64,000 bases of DNA from Mycobacterium sp. 141 (GTDB lineage Bacteria > Actinomycetota > Actinomycetes > Mycobacteriales > Mycobacteriaceae). The stretch covers positions 1 through 64,000 of the forward strand of contig NZ_KB908256.1 in NCBI RefSeq assembly GCF_000382405.1, in the 5' to 3' direction. Below, piece by piece: positions 8,099 through 16,615 of the stretch. Both the position numbers and the translations under genes were made by a program. Positions within the stretch are counted from its first letter, which is position 1. Every line of letters starts with the position of its first letter. The notes under the pieces were generated by a model. It had not been told where the DNA came from, ran no database searches, and saw only the letters and a program-made list of their open reading frames with translations.

Positions 8099-9445
8099 TC
8101 AACGTGTCTTATCCGAGTCCTTGCCCGGGCCACCGGGAATCCCACCCCGCACCGCGTGGGAGATGTTGTCGGTAACGTCCTTGAGCCGCGCGGTGATCGA
8201 CGGCGTCTGCGCCCGCGATGACGGGGAGGGGCGGACAACCGAGGGCAGCGACCCCTGACCCAGTGACGGAATTGCCAGGCTTGGTGATCCGACCACGGCC
8301 TTGAGCGACGGGCGCACCAGCGGTCGTCGATCGGCCTCGATATCCGGCTCCTTGCTGGCTCCCGCTTTGAGTTCCACTGCCGGTGACTCCTGATCGGGCG
8401 AGGACTCGACCGCCGACGGATCCTGATCGGGTGTGGACTCCGGTACCTGTGAACTGACGGCCGGGGTGAAATCGGTGCGACCGGCCGGCTCCTTGCTGGC
8501 TCCCGCTTTGAGTTCCACCGCCGGTGACTCCTGATCGGGCGAGGACTCCGCTACCTGCGAACTGACGGCTGGGGTGAAATCGGTGCGACCGGCCGCCTCC
8601 TCGATGTTCTTTACCGCGGTGTCGACCGCCATGCCGACGATGTTGCCCGCGTCGCTGAATCCCTGGACGAAGCGTGCGCCGGCGTTGGTCAGCGCTTGGA
8701 CCGGATCGCCGGTCTGCGCCAGGGTCATGTAGAACTGGTTCGGTGCGTCGATCCAACCGAGCAGGGCGAAGGACGTCGCTTGCAGGATGGTCGCGGAGAA
8801 GACGTTGACTGCTTCGACGCCGATGACCTCGGGCAGGGTCAACTCGCTGGTCGGCGGGATCGTGCTGGCCTCATCGCTGCCGGGCGGCACCGGCTCGGCC
8901 GGCAAGGGCTGGCTGAGGGCGTTGAAGATGTCGAGTCGCCCGTTTGCCGCCGTGCTGATGATCCCGGAGATGCCGTCGGTCGGGATGACGATTGCCTCCC
9001 CGAGCCTGATCCCGGCGAGCACGATGTTGGCCAAAGAGTTCTGCGTCCTCGGCACGATCTGAAACGCGTCGGTGGAGACCAGATTGTTCCACGCGTAACT
9101 GACGACACCGGTGACCGACGAACCCGCGATGCCGATGGACTGCAGCGGGGGGGTCCCGTCTGCCAGCGCCTGGGCGAAGGTCAGCGGGGCCAGCACGGCG
9201 GCGGTGTTCCCGCCGATGGTGCCGACGAAGATGAATGGCAGCTGCAGCTGAAAGTTTTCGACTTGATTGAGCAGTGTTCGCGAAATGAGTGCGCCGGGCG
9301 CTGGTTGGGCGGTCAGGTTGACCTCGTATCGAGCCATATGCCGCTGGTCGACCTCCGGCACTGAGGCGGCGCTGGTGATCGCCAAGGCACTGGCGCCGGC
9401 GACGGCGGCAGTGGCCAAGAACTTGGAACCCGCATTCACACGCAT
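8099..9445 (-). CDS. Exported protein with a duplicated C-terminal segment
   Basis: A 448-aa protein starts with ATG at 9445 behind a GGGGAG site. It has a Sec signal peptide (MRVNAGSKFLATAAVAGASA onward, likely cleaved near residue 28). The next 270 residues form an Ala/Val/Ile-rich domain with repeated GIAGSSVTGVV and GDPVQALTNAGARFVQGF-like segments, similar in feel to mycobacterial exported PE-PPE-adjacent hypothetical proteins. The C-terminal third is low-complexity and Pro/Ser/Glu-rich, with the unit AGRTDFTPAVSSQV plus SPDQESPAVELKAGASKEP occurring twice. The C-terminus is basic. I cannot assign a function. Secretion or cell-wall location is the main inference. Confidence 0.75.
   Translation of the reverse strand: MRVNAGSKFLATAAVAGASALAITSAASVPEVDQRHMARYEVNLTAQPAPGALISRTLLNQVENFQLQLPFIFVGTIGGNTAAVLAPLTFAQALADGTPPLQSIGIAGSSVTGVVSYAWNNLVSTDAFQIVPRTQNSLANIVLAGIRLGEAIVIPTDGISGIISTAANGRLDIFNALSQPLPAEPVPPGSDEASTIPPTSELTLPEVIGVEAVNVFSATILQATSFALLGWIDAPNQFYMTLAQTGDPVQALTNAGARFVQGFSDAGNIVGMAVDTAVKNIEEAAGRTDFTPAVSSQVAESSPDQESPAVELKAGASKEPAGRTDFTPAVSSQVPESTPDQDPSAVESSPDQESPAVELKAGASKEPDIEADRRPLVRPSLKAVVGSPSLAIPSLGQGSLPSVVRPSPSSRAQTPSITARLKDVTDNISHAVRGGIPGGPGKDSDKTR
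8346..8548. repeat. Two 62-bp direct repeats inside the exported-protein gene
   Basis: Bases 8346-8407 and 8487-8548 are nearly identical (one visible difference) and keep the reading frame. A second pair, about 8443-8486 and 8551-8594, extends the duplication. They encode the repeated Ser/Pro/Glu segment of the exported protein, so the tail length may vary between strains. Confidence 0.85.
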
Positions 9446-9816
9446 GTCACTCCCCACTGGAAATTTTCACCCGCGACCGGCAATAGCATACGGAGAAGTG
9501 GCGTGCGAGTGGGCACATTGGTGCGGGATTGCTGCGTCGGCTCTTCGGTGGATCGCGGCCCTACGGCACTTCGACGTGTGCGCTTGCCTGATCTGCGCGA
9601 GCTGATCGCCAACGAGGTTGGACTCACTGAGGGTATGACTCGTGCGAACGGTGAAAAGGCTTTGCCCAATCACAAAGGGTTAGCGTGGAGGCTTTGCGGC
9701 GATTCGAGCACCGTACGGCTCGGGCGTTATTCGTGCCAACTATATACATAGAAAATCTATATATTTTATATCCGGCCGGGACAGGAGAGTCACACGAGGG
9801 GCGCAGGCCTCTGGGA
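9446..9816. other. Gene-free stretch with an AT-rich patch
   Basis: I see no supported gene. Near 9738-9771 there is a markedly AT-rich patch (TATATACATAGAAAATCTAT and following) in an otherwise GC-rich region. It contains ATAGA/TCTAT arms and lies upstream of the tRNA-Gly terminator. It could be a promoter-like or recombination-prone scar. The open frames on both strands here lack convincing codon use. Confidence 0.4.
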
Positions 9817-9851
9817 AGAAAAAGGTCAGAGGGCGAAAACGCCCTCTGACC
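9817..9851 (-). terminator. Rho-independent terminator of tRNA-Gly
   Basis: Bases 9824-9835 (GGTCAGAGGGCG) and 9840-9851 form a perfect 12-bp stem with an AAAA loop on the plus strand. Read on the minus strand, the stem is followed by TTTTTCTTC (9823 down to 9815). It lies just after the 3' end of the minus-strand tRNA. Confidence 0.93.
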
Positions 9852-9856
9852 AGGGG

Positions 9857-9927
9857 AGCGGGCGACGGGAATCGAACCCGCGTAGCTAGTTTGGAAGACT
9901 AGGGCTCTACCATTGAGCTACGCCCGC
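9857..9927 (-). tRNA. tRNA-Gly (anticodon TCC)
   Basis: The reverse strand folds as a full cloverleaf: acceptor GCGGGCG pairs with CGCCCGC, the D arm contains AGCTCAATGGTAGAGC, the anticodon stem CTAGT...ACTAG encloses a CTTCCAA loop with anticodon TCC, and the T arm has GGTTCGATTCC. The discriminator base is T. The genome-encoded CCA is absent. The gene reads GGA codons. It ends directly at its own terminator and diverges from the tRNA-Pro gene. Confidence 0.97.
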
Positions 9928-10044
9928 GTGTGCAGCACAGGAGACTGTACCGGTGCGCCCCGAATCAAATCCAATTGAAGGCTTTGTCCGGTGAGCCCGT
10001 AGTATCTCGCGTGGTCCGTTCGCGGCTTTTGCCTGCCGAACAGA

Positions 10045-10118
10045 CGGGGTGTAGCGCAGCTTGGTAGCGCATCCGCTTTGGGAGCGGAAGGCCGCAGGTT
10101 CAAATCCTGTCACCCCGA
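10045..10118 (+). tRNA. tRNA-Pro (anticodon TGG)
   Basis: The acceptor arm CGGGGTG pairs with CACCCCG, and discriminator A is at 10118. The anticodon stem CCGCT/AGCGG encloses a TTTGGGA-type loop with anticodon TGG, and the T arm contains GGTTCAAATCC. It lies 42 bases before the trigger factor gene, so the two may share transcription. Confidence 0.97.
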
Positions 10119-10159
10119 CTCGCCCGCCAGTACGACAGAACTATCTAGGAGTGACAAGA

Positions 10160-11551
10160 GTGAAGAGCACGGTCGAGCAGTTGAGCCCCACGCGGGTGCG
10201 CATCAATGTGGAGGTGCCCTTCACCGAACTGGAGCCAGACTTCGACCGTGCTTTCAAGGAGCTTGCCAAGCAGGTCCGGCTGCCAGGCTTCCGTCCGGGC
10301 AAGGCGCCGCGCAAGCTGCTCGAGGCCCGCATCGGTCGGGGCGCCGTGCTGGAGCAGGTTGTCAACGAAGTGTTGCCGAGCCGCTACAGCGAGGCTGTGA
10401 CGACGTCTGACGTCAAGCCGCTGGGCCAGCCCGACATCGAGGTCACCAAGCTGGAGGACGGCCACGAGCTGGTGTTCACCGCCGAGGTGGATGTCCGCCC
10501 GGAGATCACGCTGCCCGACCTGGAAGCGCTGAAGATCACCGTTGACCCGATCGAGGTCACCGATGAGGAGGTCGACGCCGAGCTGCAGTCGCTGCGGGCC
10601 CGGTTCGGCACCCTGACCGGTGTCGATCGCGCGGCGCAGGAGGGCGACTTCGTCTCCATCGACCTGTCGGCCACCGTCGACGGCGAGGACGTGCCGGAGG
10701 CCAAGACCGAGGGGATGTCGCACGAGGTCGGCTCCGGCCAACTGATCAACGGTCTCGACGACGCCGTCATTGGCCTCAAGGCAGGCGAGTCCAAAGTGTT
10801 CACCACCAAGCTGCTCGCCGGCGAACATGCCGACAAGGACGCCGAGGTGACCGTGACCGTAAAGTCGGTCAAAGAGCGCGAGCTTCCCGAGCCCGATGAC
10901 GAATTCGCTCAGCTGGCAAGCGAATTCGACACTTTCGAGGAACTCAAGAGCAGCCTCGTCGATCAGGTGAAGCGCGCCAAGAGCATGCAGCAGGCCGAGG
11001 AGATCCGCGACAGGGCGCTCGAGGAGCTGCTGGAGCAGACTGAGGTGCCGCTGCCGGAGAAGATCGTGCAGGCCCATATCGACGACACCCTGCACAGCGC
11101 GATCCACGGTTTCGAACACGACGAGGACCGCTTCGCCGAGCAGTTGACCGAACAGGGCAGCAGCCGTGAGGAATTCGACGACCACAACCGCACCAACGCG
11201 GAAAAGGTCGTCAAGACCCAGTTGCTGATCGATGCGCTGGCCGACAAGCTCGGCATCCAGGTGGGTCAGAACGACCTCACGGAGCGCTTGGTGCTCATGT
11301 CGCGTCAGTACGGCATGGAGCCGCAGCAACTGGTCCAGATCCTGCAGCAGAACAACCAGCTGCCGGCGATGTTCGCCGATGTACGCCGCGGGCTGACCAT
11401 CGCCGCTGTGGTGCATGCCGCCACTGTCACCGACACCGACGGCACTGTTGTCGACACCACGGAGTACTTCGGACCGACTGGTGGCGAGCAGGCCGAGGGT
11501 GTCGAGGACAGCAGCGTCGAGGCCGAAAAGGACGCCGACAGCGCCGAGTGA
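10160..11551 (+). CDS. tig: Trigger factor, ribosome-bound chaperone and prolyl isomerase
   Basis: Trigger factor binds at the ribosome exit tunnel and shields nascent chains. The N-terminal ribosome-binding domain carries the signature [12 protein letters not shown] (residues about 42-53). The FKBP-type prolyl isomerase domain follows at about 155-245, and the helical chaperone arms fill the rest up to an acidic tail. The GTG at 10160 has AGGAGTG upstream, and the 463-aa length fits the family; the longer frame through the tRNA is spurious. Trigger factor directly precedes the clpP1-clpP2 operon, the usual actinobacterial folding and degradation cluster. Confidence 0.96.
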   Translation: MKSTVEQLSPTRVRINVEVPFTELEPDFDRAFKELAKQVRLPGFRPGKAPRKLLEARIGRGAVLEQVVNEVLPSRYSEAVTTSDVKPLGQPDIEVTKLEDGHELVFTAEVDVRPEITLPDLEALKITVDPIEVTDEEVDAELQSLRARFGTLTGVDRAAQEGDFVSIDLSATVDGEDVPEAKTEGMSHEVGSGQLINGLDDAVIGLKAGESKVFTTKLLAGEHADKDAEVTVTVKSVKERELPEPDDEFAQLASEFDTFEELKSSLVDQVKRAKSMQQAEEIRDRALEELLEQTEVPLPEKIVQAHIDDTLHSAIHGFEHDEDRFAEQLTEQGSSREEFDDHNRTNAEKVVKTQLLIDALADKLGIQVGQNDLTERLVLMSRQYGMEPQQLVQILQQNNQLPAMFADVRRGLTIAAVVHAATVTDTDGTVVDTTEYFGPTGGEQAEGVEDSSVEAEKDADSAE

Positions 11552-11565
11552 CGCTGTGAGCGAAC
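11552..11565 (+). promoter_or_regulatory. ClgR operator upstream of clpP1
   Basis: CGC-TGTGA-GCGAAC matches exactly the CGC-N5-GCGAAC form of the actinobacterial ClgR binding motif (published as GTTCGC-N5-GCG). It begins at the end of tig and lies 84 bases before clpP1, where ClgR activates clpP1P2 in Corynebacterium and mycobacteria. Confidence 0.75.
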
Positions 11566-11648
11566 GCGCCCCTGTCAGGGACTGCGTGGCCGCGCGGTTT
11601 GGTTAATGTCGTCAGTACCAAGACGTAAGAGAAAGCAGGTATCCAGTC

Positions 11649-12260
11649 GTGACTGACATGCGTTCGAACGGGAGCGGGTTCAGCCTCGTCGACTCCGTCT
11701 ATGAGCGCTTGCTCGCCGAGCGGATCATCTTCCTGGGCTCCCAAGTTGACGACGACATTGCCAACAAGCTGTGTGCGCAGATTCTGCTGCTGTCGGCGGA
11801 GGATCCGACCAAGGACATCCACCTCTACATCAACTCGCCCGGCGGCTCGATCAGCGCCGGCATGGCGATCTACGACACCATGGTGCTGGCGCCGTGCGAC
11901 ATCGCGACCTACGCCATGGGCATGGCCGCGTCGATGGGTGAATTTCTGCTCGCCGCCGGCACGAAGGGCAAGCGTTACGCGCTGCCGCACGCCCGCATCC
12001 TGATGCACCAGCCGCTCGGCGGTGTCACGGGCAGCGCGGCCGACATCGCGATCCAGGCCGAGCAGTTCGCGGTCATCAAGAAGGAGATGTTCCGGCTCAA
12101 CGCCGAGTTCACCGGGCAGACGATCGAGCGCATTGAGGCCGATTCCGACCGCGACCGCTGGTTCACTGCGCCGGAGGCCCTCGAGTACGGCTTTGTCGAC
12201 CACATCATCACCAGCGCCAACGTCAACGGCACCGGACCGGGAGCAGGACTAGACAAATGA
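11649..12260 (+). CDS. clpP1: ATP-dependent Clp protease proteolytic subunit 1
   Basis: ClpP1 forms a heptameric ring that stacks on ClpP2 to make the mixed mycobacterial protease. The catalytic triad is S95 (GMAASMG), H120 (LMHQP) and D168 (DRDRW). Residues before about 14 are the propeptide region normally removed. The 203-aa length fits the family. The start is GTG at 11649 with a weak AAAGCAGG-type site. The stop overlaps the clpP2 start by four bases (ATGA), so translation is coupled. The upstream ClgR site suggests stress-induced control. Confidence 0.96.
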   Translation: MTDMRSNGSGFSLVDSVYERLLAERIIFLGSQVDDDIANKLCAQILLLSAEDPTKDIHLYINSPGGSISAGMAIYDTMVLAPCDIATYAMGMAASMGEFLLAAGTKGKRYALPHARILMHQPLGGVTGSAADIAIQAEQFAVIKKEMFRLNAEFTGQTIERIEADSDRDRWFTAPEALEYGFVDHIITSANVNGTGPGAGLDK

Positions 12261-12904
12261 CCGACCACACCGATCCCCGCCTTCAGCCGCAGGCCCGCTA
12301 CATCCTGCCGTCGTTCATCGAGCACTCCAGCTTCGGCGTCAAGGAGTCCAACCCCTACAACAAGCTGTTCGAGGAGCGCATCATCTTCCTCGGCGTGCAG
12401 GTGGACGACGCGTCGGCCAATGACATCATGGCGCAGCTGTTGGTCCTGGAGTCGCTGGATCCCGACCGCGACATCACCATGTACATCAATTCGCCGGGTG
12501 GTTCGTTCACGTCGCTGATGGCCATCTACGACACCATGCAGTACGTGCGGGCCGACATCCAGACCGTGTGCCTGGGTCAGGCCGCGTCGGCCGCCGCGGT
12601 GCTGCTCGCCGCCGGCACTCCTGGTAAGCGTCTCGCCCTGCCGAACGCCCGCGTGCTCATCCACCAGCCCTCGCTCGGTGGCGTCATCCAGGGCCAGTTC
12701 TCCGATCTGGAGATCCAGGCCGCCGAGATCGAGCGCATGCGTACGTTGATGGAGACCACGCTGGCGCGGCACACCGGCAAGGATCCCGAGATCATCCGCA
12801 AGGACACCGATCGCGACAAGATTCTCACCGCCGAGCAGGCCAAGGACTACGGCATCATCGACACGGTGCTGGAGTACCGGAAGTTGTCGGCGCAGAAGTC
12901 GTAA
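12257..12904 (+). CDS. clpP2: ATP-dependent Clp protease proteolytic subunit 2
   Basis: The second Clp peptidase subunit provides the face that docks ClpX and ClpC1 in mycobacteria. The triad is S111 (GQAASAA), H136 (LIHQP) and D187 (TDRDK). The glycine-rich handle sequence [10 protein letters not shown] lies at residues 77-86. It is translationally coupled to clpP1. In M. tuberculosis two other genes (Rv2458-Rv2459) separate clpP2 from clpX. Here only 227 bases do, so the protease and its unfoldase are nearly contiguous. Confidence 0.96.
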   Translation: MTDHTDPRLQPQARYILPSFIEHSSFGVKESNPYNKLFEERIIFLGVQVDDASANDIMAQLLVLESLDPDRDITMYINSPGGSFTSLMAIYDTMQYVRADIQTVCLGQAASAAAVLLAAGTPGKRLALPNARVLIHQPSLGGVIQGQFSDLEIQAAEIERMRTLMETTLARHTGKDPEIIRKDTDRDKILTAEQAKDYGIIDTVLEYRKLSAQKS

Positions 12905-12969
12905 CCCGACCGATCGTCTCGGCAGCGACACGCCCGAGAAACAGTCAGCGCGCTGACGGGTGGTAGGCC

Positions 12970-12993
12970 GCAGGAGACGATATGTTCTCCTGC
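12970..12993 (+). terminator. Hairpin between clpP2 and clpX, possible attenuator or terminator
   Basis: A perfect 8-bp stem pairs 12970-12977 (GCAGGAGA) with 12986-12993 (TCTCCTGC) around an 8-base loop. No T tract follows, so it may be a mycobacterial-type weak terminator or a processing site between clpP2 and clpX. Confidence 0.4.
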
Positions 12994-13131
12994 ACAGGTA
13001 AATATCACCGACGCGATTCGGCTTTATCGGTCGCACCGCGGAGGAGCGAACGGGTAGCGTCGGGTTAACGCCCGGGGAAACCCTCGGAATGGCGAAACGA
13101 CTGACCGTCAACAGGAAGTAGGACCCCCCGA

Positions 13132-14412
13132 ATGGCGCGCATCGGAGACGGCGGTGATCTGCTGAAGTGCTCGTTCTGTGGAAAGAGTCAAAAGCAGGTC
13201 AAGAAGCTCATCGCGGGTCCCGGCGTCTACATCTGCGATGAGTGCATCGACCTGTGTAACGAGATCATCGAGGAGGAGCTCGCCGACGCTGACGACGTCA
13301 AGCTCGACGAGTTGCCCAAACCCGCGGAAATCCGCGAGTTCCTCGAGGGCTACGTGATCGGTCAGGACACCGCGAAGCGGACTCTGGCGGTGGCTGTCTA
13401 CAACCACTACAAGCGCATTCAGGCGGGGGAGAAGTCCCGCGACTCGCGCTCCGAGCCCGTAGAGCTGACCAAGTCGAACATCCTGATGCTGGGGCCCACC
13501 GGCTGCGGTAAGACGTATCTGGCCCAGACGCTGGCCAAGATGCTCAACGTCCCGTTCGCGATTGCGGATGCGACGGCGCTGACCGAGGCCGGGTATGTCG
13601 GCGAGGACGTCGAAAACATCCTGCTCAAGCTGATCCAGGCCGCCGATTACGACGTCAAGCGGGCCGAGACCGGCATCATCTACATCGACGAGGTCGACAA
13701 GATCGCCCGCAAGAGCGAGAACCCATCGATCACCCGCGACGTCTCCGGCGAGGGCGTCCAGCAGGCGTTGCTGAAGATCCTCGAAGGCACCCAGGCTTCG
13801 GTGCCACCGCAGGGCGGTCGCAAGCATCCGCATCAGGAATTCATCCAGATCGACACCACCAACGTGCTGTTCATTGTCGCGGGCGCGTTCGCCGGGCTGG
13901 AGAAGATCGTCTCTGACCGGGTTGGTAAGCGCGGCTTGGGCTTTGGCGCCGAGGTGCGGTCCAAGGCCGAGATCGACACCCAGGATCATTTCGCCGAGGT
14001 GATGCCCGAGGACCTGATCAAGTTCGGGCTCATCCCCGAGTTCATCGGCCGCTTGCCGGTCGTGGCCTCGGTGACCAACCTCGACAAGGAGTCGCTGGTC
14101 AAGATCCTCTCCGAACCCAAGAACGCGCTGGTCAAGCAGTACGTGCGGCTGTTCGAGATGGACGGCGTCGAGTTGGAGTTCACCGACGAGGCGCTGGAAG
14201 CCATCGCCGATCAGGCGATTCACCGCGGCACCGGCGCCCGCGGCCTGCGCGCCATCATGGAAGAGGTGCTGCTGCCGGTCATGTACGACATCCCCAGCCG
14301 CGACGACGTCGCCAAGGTTGTCGTCACCAAGGAGACCGTGCAGGACAACGTGCTTCCGACCATCGTGCCGCGCAAGCCGTCGCGGGCAGAGCGCCGCGAC
14401 AAGACCGCATAG
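13132..14412 (+). CDS. clpX: ATP-dependent Clp protease ATP-binding subunit ClpX
   Basis: ClpX is the AAA+ unfoldase that feeds substrates into ClpP1P2. The N-terminal zinc-binding domain has C13-x2-C16 and C35-x2-C38. Walker A GPTGCGKT lies at residues about 120-127, Walker [10 protein letters not shown] follows near 182-190, and the ClpP-docking IGF-type loop falls in the [11 protein letters not shown] region. Length 426 aa is typical. A strong hairpin terminator follows 20 bases downstream. It starts with ATG at 13132 after a GGA-containing leader. Confidence 0.97.
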   Translation: MARIGDGGDLLKCSFCGKSQKQVKKLIAGPGVYICDECIDLCNEIIEEELADADDVKLDELPKPAEIREFLEGYVIGQDTAKRTLAVAVYNHYKRIQAGEKSRDSRSEPVELTKSNILMLGPTGCGKTYLAQTLAKMLNVPFAIADATALTEAGYVGEDVENILLKLIQAADYDVKRAETGIIYIDEVDKIARKSENPSITRDVSGEGVQQALLKILEGTQASVPPQGGRKHPHQEFIQIDTTNVLFIVAGAFAGLEKIVSDRVGKRGLGFGAEVRSKAEIDTQDHFAEVMPEDLIKFGLIPEFIGRLPVVASVTNLDKESLVKILSEPKNALVKQYVRLFEMDGVELEFTDEALEAIADQAIHRGTGARGLRAIMEEVLLPVMYDIPSRDDVAKVVVTKETVQDNVLPTIVPRKPSRAERRDKTA

Positions 14413-14433
14413 TTTTCTCTCCGCGAGATTGCC

Positions 14434-14478
14434 CTGAGGGTCGTGATTCCAACCGGATCACGACCCTCAGCGCATTTT
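14434..14478. terminator. Bidirectional terminator between clpX and fdhD
   Basis: A 14-bp perfect stem pairs 14434-14447 (CTGAGGGTCGTGAT) with 14457-14470 around a 9-base loop, followed by CGCATTTT on the plus strand. It separates the converging clpX and fdhD genes. Confidence 0.9.
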
Positions 14479-14489
14479 CGACGAAGTAT

Positions 14490-15314
14490 TCAGGAGGTCA
14501 CTCGGTCAGCGCGGGTGTAGACGTTCATCGACTCGCCCCGCAGGAACGCGACCAGGGTCAGGCCCGATTGACTGGCGAGGTCGACAGACAGTGAGGACGG
14601 CGCGGACACTGCGGCGAGGATGGGGATACCTGCCATCACGGCCTTCTGCGTCAGTTCGAACGAGGCTCGGCCGCTGACCAGGAGCACGGTGCCTGTCAGT
14701 GGTATGCGGTTCTGTTCGAGCGCCCAGCCGATCACCTTGTCGACTGCGTTGTGCCGGCCGATGTCCTCGCGCACCACCAACATGGCGCCATCGGTGGTGA
14801 ACAGGGCAGCCCCGTGCAGGCCGCCGGTGGTGGCGAAAATCTTCTGGGCTTTCCGCAGCCGGGGTGGCATGGCCGACAGCGCGTCGGCGGAGACCGCGGA
14901 CGGATCGTCGCCGGGGCAGTATCGGCTGATCAGCCGCACCGCCTCCAGTGATGCTTTGCCGCACACCCCACATGAGGACGTGGTGTAGAAGTTGCGGGTG
15001 ATGTCGACAGCAGGAGGCGGGACATGCGGAGCCAAGGTCACATCGAGCACGTTGTAGGTGTTGACGCCGTTCTCGGTGGCGCCCCGACAGTACCGCACGG
15101 TCAGCACATCATCGCGATTCCCGATAAGTCCCTCGGTGAGCAGAAAGCCTTGGGCCAGTTCGATATCCGAGCCGGGTGTCCGCATGGTGACGGTGATGGG
15201 TGTGCCGTCGACCCGGATCTCCAAGGGTTCTTCGACGACGAGCGTCTCGGCCCGCCGCTCCACCCCGGACGCGTTCAAATGAGCGGCGCGGCGGCGTGTG
15301 GTTACCCGGCCCAC
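14490..15314 (-). CDS. fdhD: Formate dehydrogenase accessory sulfurtransferase FdhD
   Basis: FdhD passes sulfur from cysteine desulfurase to the molybdenum cofactor of formate dehydrogenase. The catalytic CGVCGK motif is at C115 and C118, and the conserved [16 protein letters not shown] segment follows near residue 180. The GTG at 15314 has a GGGAG site nine bases upstream, and the 274-aa length fits the family. It converges on clpX and diverges from a PfkB kinase gene. mobA, another molybdenum cofactor gene, lies about 4.5 kb away. I see no formate dehydrogenase subunits in the window. Confidence 0.94.
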   Translation of the reverse strand: MGRVTTRRRAAHLNASGVERRAETLVVEEPLEIRVDGTPITVTMRTPGSDIELAQGFLLTEGLIGNRDDVLTVRYCRGATENGVNTYNVLDVTLAPHVPPPAVDITRNFYTTSSCGVCGKASLEAVRLISRYCPGDDPSAVSADALSAMPPRLRKAQKIFATTGGLHGAALFTTDGAMLVVREDIGRHNAVDKVIGWALEQNRIPLTGTVLLVSGRASFELTQKAVMAGIPILAAVSAPSSLSVDLASQSGLTLVAFLRGESMNVYTRADRVTS

Positions 15315-15464
15315 GGCGGCCTGCTCCCAGTCACGTTTCCAACCTAGTCCTACCCGGATACACCACGGGTTCCGTCCGGACGCTGCGCGGTCCCGCTACC
15401 ATTTCGCCGCATGGCCATGGGCGTGCGCTCAGACCACACCGACCAGCACCGGGAGACTCGTTCG

Positions 15465-16307
15465 ATGCCGAAACAGCTCGTCCCGGGCGTGACAGTGTTG
15501 GGCAATCTGGCGATCGACATCATCGACGGTTCGTCACCCAGCCCGGGCGGTTGTGCGTCGTTCGCCGGGGTGGCGCTGGAGTCAGCCGCCGGGATGCGGC
15601 GCATCGTGGCGATGGGAGCCGAGGCCGACCATGAGTTGTTCGGTGACGTGCTGGACCGCTTCGGATCGATGGTGCGGTTTCTGCCGGCCGACCGCACGAG
15701 CGGTTTCCGCCTCGACTACGACGACACCGATCACCGGCGCATGTCGGTCGATGCGCTCGGGCCCGTGTGGACTCCGGCCGACATCGACACCGCCGACCCG
15801 CAGACCACCTGGGTCCACCTGGCCCCGCTGCTGCGCACCGATTTCCCCGCAGCAACCCTGGCTCATCTGGCTGCCCGTGGGCAACGCATCGCCTACGACG
15901 GCCAAGGGTTGGTGCGGGCCGACCGGCTGGGCCCGCTGGTCCAGGACCGAAACTTCTCGCCCGAGCTGCTACGTCACCTCGACGTGCTCAAACTGGCCGA
16001 GGATGAGGCGGTGATCGTCGCCGACGGTCCGTTCGATGCGGCAATCGCTGAGAGGCTCGGTGTGCCGGAGATCGTGGTGACCTACGGCTCGGAGGGCTGT
16101 GACATCTATTCCGAAGGAGCTGTCGTGCGGGTGCCCGCAGCCTGGCGGGTGATGGGGGTGCAGAGCACAGGGGCCGGGGACATGTTCACCGCGTGCTATG
16201 TGGCCAACAGGGCCGTGGGTGCATGTGCCTCCCGGGCCGCTGAACTGGCCAGTGAGCTCGTCGCTCAGGAACTCGACAAGCGGGTGCGGATCGCACCCGA
16301 ACTGTAG
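15465..16307 (+). CDS. PfkB-family carbohydrate or nucleoside kinase
   Basis: This 280-aa ribokinase-like protein has an N-terminal strand GVTVLGNLAIDII, a glycine pair at SPGGCASFAGVALE for substrate binding, and the C-terminal PfkB signature STGAGDMFTACY with the catalytic Asp (near residue 245). The substrate is not evident; sugars or nucleosides are usual. Two starts compete: ATG at 15465 with GGGAG nine bases upstream, used here, and ATG at 15411 with a TACCAT -10 element eight bases upstream, which would be leaderless and add 18 polar residues. The promoter could serve either. Confidence 0.8.
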   Translation: MPKQLVPGVTVLGNLAIDIIDGSSPSPGGCASFAGVALESAAGMRRIVAMGAEADHELFGDVLDRFGSMVRFLPADRTSGFRLDYDDTDHRRMSVDALGPVWTPADIDTADPQTTWVHLAPLLRTDFPAATLAHLAARGQRIAYDGQGLVRADRLGPLVQDRNFSPELLRHLDVLKLAEDEAVIVADGPFDAAIAERLGVPEIVVTYGSEGCDIYSEGAVVRVPAAWRVMGVQSTGAGDMFTACYVANRAVGACASRAAELASELVAQELDKRVRIAPEL

Positions 16308-16615
16308 GTGTGGTGTCCTGGCCGAGTGCTGGCCCGGAGCTACTCATCGGTAGCCGTTCTTAGAGAATGACATTCTCGCCAAGGTGATGAAAACCACAAT
16401 GCTGTCTCATCTTGGTCTGCTACACGTCACTGATCAGCGCCTTCGGCGATTTATCGCCCGCGTGTCGGGCAGGGCCGCGGTAAAGGACAACCTAAGAGCA
16501 GTGCAATAATCGGTACTGCTAGTGACATCAAAATTTTGGTGGACGTCGAACCAGCGGCGCGTCTGAGAGGGCAGCGACACGGCTAGGCGGCCGAACAGCG
16601 TGAAAGGCGGGAGCC
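16308..16615. other. korA upstream region
   Basis: These 308 bases hold no gene. They contain the palindrome reported separately at 16363-16377 and a stretch of lower GC around 16380-16540 that probably carries the korA promoter and leader. The ribosome site for korA is AAAGGCGGGAG just before the GTG at 16616. Confidence 0.5.
16363..16377. promoter_or_regulatory. Perfect 7-1-7 palindrome, Fur-family-like operator
   Basis: GAGAATG-A-CATTCTC is a perfect palindrome in a TTA...GCC context. The 7-1-7 shape and GAAT/ATTC core resemble Fur/PerR-family boxes. It lies 56 bases after the pfkB stop and about 240 bases before korA. Which repressor binds, if any, is not known. Confidence 0.5.

Noticed and set aside
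9503..9751. Plus-strand frame of 82 codons before tRNA-Gly
   Set aside because: Codon use is poor and it runs into the AT-rich patch; no family resemblance.
10061..10159. N-terminal extension of trigger factor through the tRNA-Pro gene
   Set aside because: The tRNA is a clear cloverleaf, and the GTG at 10160 has a proper ribosome site and family N-terminus.
13030..13050. Second ClgR site before clpX
   Set aside because: A GCGAAC half site is present but the partner triplet at five-base spacing does not match.
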